The position numbers and the translations under genes were made by a program. A stretch of DNA of 64,000 nt from Sandaracinaceae bacterium (lineage in GTDB: Bacteria > Myxococcota_A > Polyangia > Polyangiales > JADJQN01): contig JADJQN010000015.1 of assembly GCA_016712745.1 (NCBI GenBank), forward strand, positions 744,001 through 808,000, written 5' to 3'. The stretch's first letter is position 1. Each line of letters opens with the position of its first letter. Below, piece by piece: positions 61,481-64,000 of the stretch. Below the pieces are notes generated by a model. That model was not told the DNA's origin. It searched no databases and saw only the letters and a list, made by a program, of their open reading frames with translations.

Positions 61481-63406
61481 ATGATTCGACTCGAAGTGAT
61501 CGACGGAGAAGACCGCGGTCGCGCCATTGAGTCGAACGCCGATCTTGTGACGATCGGGCGAGCGGCTGAAAACCACCTTGTTGTCGCGGCGATTCATGTT
61601 TCCGGCGAGCACGCGCAAATCGCGTTCGCCGGGGACAAGTACGTCGTGCGTGACAATCAGAGCACCAATGGTACTCGGGTACGGCGAGGCGCATCCGTGA
61701 TCGCACTGTCCGCGCAGACCCTGCGCGAGACAAAGCTCGAAGACGACGACGTGATCGAAGTGGGTGAGCCAGAGCATCCAGTGCGCATCTCGGTCGGCAT
61801 CGCAGAGGAGAGCGATTCGACGCGCTTCCTCTCGGTGGTGAGCGTTGCGAAGCTTGCCGAGGTCGAAGCTCAAGTTGGCGCCGACCGCGCAACGTTGCAG
61901 GCCTTGTACGAGGCCACGAAAGAGCTTGGCGGCGCACTCGAGCTCGACGAAGTCATCGACCGGGTTGCGGCGTCGGTGTTCAAGTTCTTGTCGCGCGCGA
62001 CGCACGTCACAATCGCGTTGCGCGAAGACGAAGACGAGACAGGGGCCCGCACGAGTCGTTACGTGCCGGTCGGGACCCGCCTGCGCGCAGGCGGCACGGC
62101 CACCGAAGCGATTCCGATTACGCGCAGTGTGTTCAAGAAGGTTGTCGCGGAGCGCGCAGCGGTTCTGGCCGCTGACGCACGTCGCGACGTCGGCGAGACC
62201 GCCTCGATCATGGGCGCGCAAATCTTAAGCACGATAGGCGTTCCGCTATGGCACGGCGAGGACATCATCGGTGTCTTGCAGGTCGACAACCGCGGCTCGA
62301 CCGGCGTCTTCAAGGAAGGCGACTTGGATATTCTGGCGGTGCTCTCCCAGGCGGCCAGCCAAGCGTTTACACACGCGCGTTTATACCAACGCGTGAAGGT
62401 GGCCGAGGAGCGGCAGCGCAAAGAGAATACCTATCTCAAGCGACGTGAAGAAAAGCGCCGCGAGAACAACGTCATTGGCGAAAGCTCAGCGATGCAGAAC
62501 GTCTTTTCGCAACTGCGCAAAGTCGTCGATACCCGGGTGACGGTGCTCGTTGAAGGGGAGACCGGAACGGGGAAAGAGCTCATCGCAAGCGCTGTTCACT
62601 ATTGGTCAAACCGCCGCGAGAAGCTCTTCGTCGCGCAAAACTGCGCGGCGTTGCCGGAGAATTTGTTGGAGAGCGAGCTCTTCGGACACAAGAAGGGCGC
62701 ATTCACCGGCGCAACGGACGAGAAGAAGGGCCTGTTCGAGCTCGCCGATGGCGGCACGCTCTTTCTCGACGAAGTAACAGAGATGCCCCTCGCGCTGCAG
62801 GCGAAACTACTGCGTGCGCTGCAAGAGGGCGAGATCCGCGCCGTCGGATCGAACATCACCAAGCGCGTCGATGTCCGCATTGTCGCCGCGACCAACCGCG
62901 ACCTCGAGAAGGAAGTTGCCGAAGGCCGCTTCCGTCAAGATTTGTATTATCGCCTGCGCGTATTTCCGCTGCGCATTCCGCCCCTGCGCGAACGCCGCGA
63001 CGACGTGCCGCTGCTCGCGGTGTACTTTCTCAAGAAGTACTCGGCTGAGTTCGGCAAACCCGCAGCTGGCTTCTCGCAGCAAGCGATGGAGTTGCTTCAG
63101 TCCTACGCGTGGCCCGGCAACGTGCGCGAGCTTGAAAATGAAGTGCAGCGTCTGGTCATTCAAATCGACCCCAACTCCTTCGTGCAACCTGACTTGCTGA
63201 GCCCACGCATTCGGCAGGTCGGCAGCGTCATCGATCGCGTGCGTCCCGAGAAGGGCACGTTGAAAGAGATGATGGACCAGGTGGAGAAGTGGCTACTGGT
63301 TGAAGCCTTGCGCGAGCATGACAACAACAAGAGCGCGACGGCCAAGACGCTGGGCATCACGCGCGAGGGCTTACACAAGAAGCTGAAGGGCTTTGGGCTG
63401 GGCTGA
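61481..63406 (+). CDS. FHA-GAF sigma-54-dependent transcriptional activator
   Basis: A 641-residue regulator. N-terminal FHA domain (about 1-105; VTIGRAAENHLVV, VSGEHAQI, NQSTNGTRV) reads phosphothreonine; GAF domain about 140-310; AAA+ domain about 335-570 with GETGTGKE (Walker A), the sigma-54 contact GAFTGA and GGTLFLDEV; Fis-type HTH at the C-terminus (KSATAKTLGITREGLHKKLK). FHA activators are typical myxobacterial partners of Ser/Thr kinases such as the one at 11153. The GAFTGA motif is intact, so it should activate sigma-54 promoters. Confidence 0.95.
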   Translation: MIRLEVIDGEDRGRAIESNADLVTIGRAAENHLVVAAIHVSGEHAQIAFAGDKYVVRDNQSTNGTRVRRGASVIALSAQTLRETKLEDDDVIEVGEPEHPVRISVGIAEESDSTRFLSVVSVAKLAEVEAQVGADRATLQALYEATKELGGALELDEVIDRVAASVFKFLSRATHVTIALREDEDETGARTSRYVPVGTRLRAGGTATEAIPITRSVFKKVVAERAAVLAADARRDVGETASIMGAQILSTIGVPLWHGEDIIGVLQVDNRGSTGVFKEGDLDILAVLSQAASQAFTHARLYQRVKVAEERQRKENTYLKRREEKRRENNVIGESSAMQNVFSQLRKVVDTRVTVLVEGETGTGKELIASAVHYWSNRREKLFVAQNCAALPENLLESELFGHKKGAFTGATDEKKGLFELADGGTLFLDEVTEMPLALQAKLLRALQEGEIRAVGSNITKRVDVRIVAATNRDLEKEVAEGRFRQDLYYRLRVFPLRIPPLRERRDDVPLLAVYFLKKYSAEFGKPAAGFSQQAMELLQSYAWPGNVRELENEVQRLVIQIDPNSFVQPDLLSPRIRQVGSVIDRVRPEKGTLKEMMDQVEKWLLVEALREHDNNKSATAKTLGITREGLHKKLKGFGLG

Positions 63407-63588
63407 TGGGTCGGCACCTGCGCGAAGGCTCGGGAGCTTTGCTGGTGCTGATCGCGGCAGCGACGTTGTTTTACAGCGTGGTATCGCTTCGCGCGCGCGA
63501 TTACATCGCGGCGGTGCTCTTGATAGCGACGGGGCTTGCAGTGCTACGTTCCGGGGTGGAGCTGCTACGTCCGTCTGTCGGAGAATGA
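63406..63588 (+). CDS. Small two-helix membrane protein
   Basis: 60 residues with two hydrophobic segments (about 10-27 and 34-51) and basic residues between them. Its ATG shares a base with the stop of the sigma-54 activator (TGATG), and the next gene starts directly after its TGA. That embedding supports it being real. Function unknown. Confidence 0.65.
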   Translation: MGRHLREGSGALLVLIAAATLFYSVVSLRARDYIAAVLLIATGLAVLRSGVELLRPSVGE

Positions 63589-64000
63589 ATGCGCGGCATC
63601 TACGCAAGCGCCTTGGTATGTGTGCTTGGCTGCAGCTCTGCGCCTGAGCCAGCCGCGAGCGCTGAGAGAGTCGAAGCTCGGCGCGCCTTCGAGTCAGACC
63701 GCGTTGCGCGCGTCGCCGACGTGGAAATTAGTCGAGCGGATGTCGAGCGTGTGATGCGCGCGACGGGGCTCGATGCGCGCGAAGCATTGACGCGTCTCGA
63801 GAATGAAGTCCTTCTCGCACGGGAAGCTGCGCGCCGAGGACTCGCCTCTGATGGGCCGGTGCGCACGTCCGAAGCGCGTGTCGCAGTGCAGCGCCTTCTG
63901 GAGTTAGAAGTTGAAGCCACCGTGACCCCGGCTAGCATCGCCGAGCGTGACGTTGCCGAGGTCTACGAGCAGCGTCGCCGTGTATACGATCATCCTCAGC
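63589..64000 (+). CDS. SurA/PrsA-like lipoprotein, N-terminal part (runs off the window)
   Basis: From ATG 63589 the frame is open to the window end, giving 137 residues. The signal ends in VLGCSS, a lipobox. The mature part has the plan of the N-terminal chaperone region of parvulin-type foldases (VARVADVEISRADVERVMRA, then EALTRLENEVLLAREAARRG), where early helices hold an 'LI-like' segment. The catalytic PPIase domain would lie beyond the window, so this is a moderate-confidence call. Confidence 0.65.
   Translation, partial: MRGIYASALVCVLGCSSAPEPAASAERVEARRAFESDRVARVADVEISRADVERVMRATGLDAREALTRLENEVLLAREAARRGLASDGPVRTSEARVAVQRLLELEVEATVTPASIAERDVAEVYEQRRRVYDHPQ

Noticed and set aside
1..64000. 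CRISPR array, rRNA, tRNA, prophage or secondary-metabolite cluster
   Set aside because: No regularly spaced repeats, no conserved rRNA or tRNA-like stretches, and no phage structural or NRPS/PKS genes were seen; a tRNAscan or Rfam run would settle the RNAs.

Overview
This window reads as a GC-rich, gene-dense chromosome segment from a Myxococcota bacterium, most likely a Polyangia or Sandaracinaceae-like lineage. The indicators are a protein with a MYXO-CTERM-like tail, many lipoproteins with short Asp/Ala/Gly-rich linkers after the lipobox cysteine, an outer-membrane protein with thrombospondin type-3 calcium repeats, a eukaryote-like Ser/Thr kinase, an FHA-GAF sigma-54 activator, bactofilins and a hybrid histidine kinase with two kinase cores. 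This placement is inferred from gene content; no marker-gene comparison was possible.

Layout. 0-1.7 kb: a Pro-rich protein leading in the same frame, across one TGA, into a SAM methyltransferase. 1.7-2.8 kb: a 976-bp IS3-type element inserted in the loop of an older long palindrome. 2.9-7.1 kb (minus): exbB-exbD-tonB, then a TSP3 beta-barrel protein and a lipoprotein. 7.2-11.1 kb: truD, a CubicO-like serine hydrolase and a lamin-tail lipoprotein. 11.1-16.3 kb: a minimal Ser/Thr kinase, an HNH endonuclease, a MinD-like/J-like/RodZ-like fusion protein, maf, yggS and convergent proC. 16.4-22.4 kb: a BNR-repeat MYXO-CTERM protein, a membrane-fused spermidine-synthase-like protein, and an operon of a YVTN propeller lipoprotein with a dihaem cytochrome c. 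22.5-26.8 kb: histidine kinase, response regulator, DAO-type flavoenzyme and an unknown protein. 26.8-37.8 kb: pepP, a small zinc-knuckle-like protein, a tandem-RRM protein, a CehA-like lipoprotein, a Cys-rich lipoprotein, a broken RCC1-repeat gene and a 1,000-residue twin-barrel outer-membrane protein.

37.8-44.1 kb: a respiratory complex I operon, nuoABCDGHI, without nuoEF or nuoJKLMN. Between nuoI and a membrane metallophosphoesterase lies a 167-bp nested palindrome that looks like a small mobile element. 45.6-52.4 kb: a propeller lipoprotein, a membrane-anchored HEAT-repeat protein with a clear terminator, an amidohydrolase lipoprotein, an IHF/HU-family protein and tyrS. 52.5-57.0 kb: a dual-core hybrid histidine kinase split by a TAA, a glutathione S-transferase and convergent gshA. 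57.2-64 kb: two bactofilins, pyrE, a lipoprotein, a HEAT-repeat lipoprotein, an FHA-GAF sigma-54 activator, a 60-residue membrane protein and the start of a SurA/PrsA-like lipoprotein that runs off the window.

Much of the window serves the cell envelope: energised outer-membrane transport, lipoproteins, barrels and the bactofilin cytoskeleton. It also carries signalling and core metabolism. Four genes are interrupted by single stops or frameshifts: the methyltransferase at 872, the unknown protein near 25380, the RCC1 gene near 33560 and the histidine kinase at 52982. These may be real decay, sequence errors or, for the first, recoding. No tRNA, rRNA or CRISPR array was seen.
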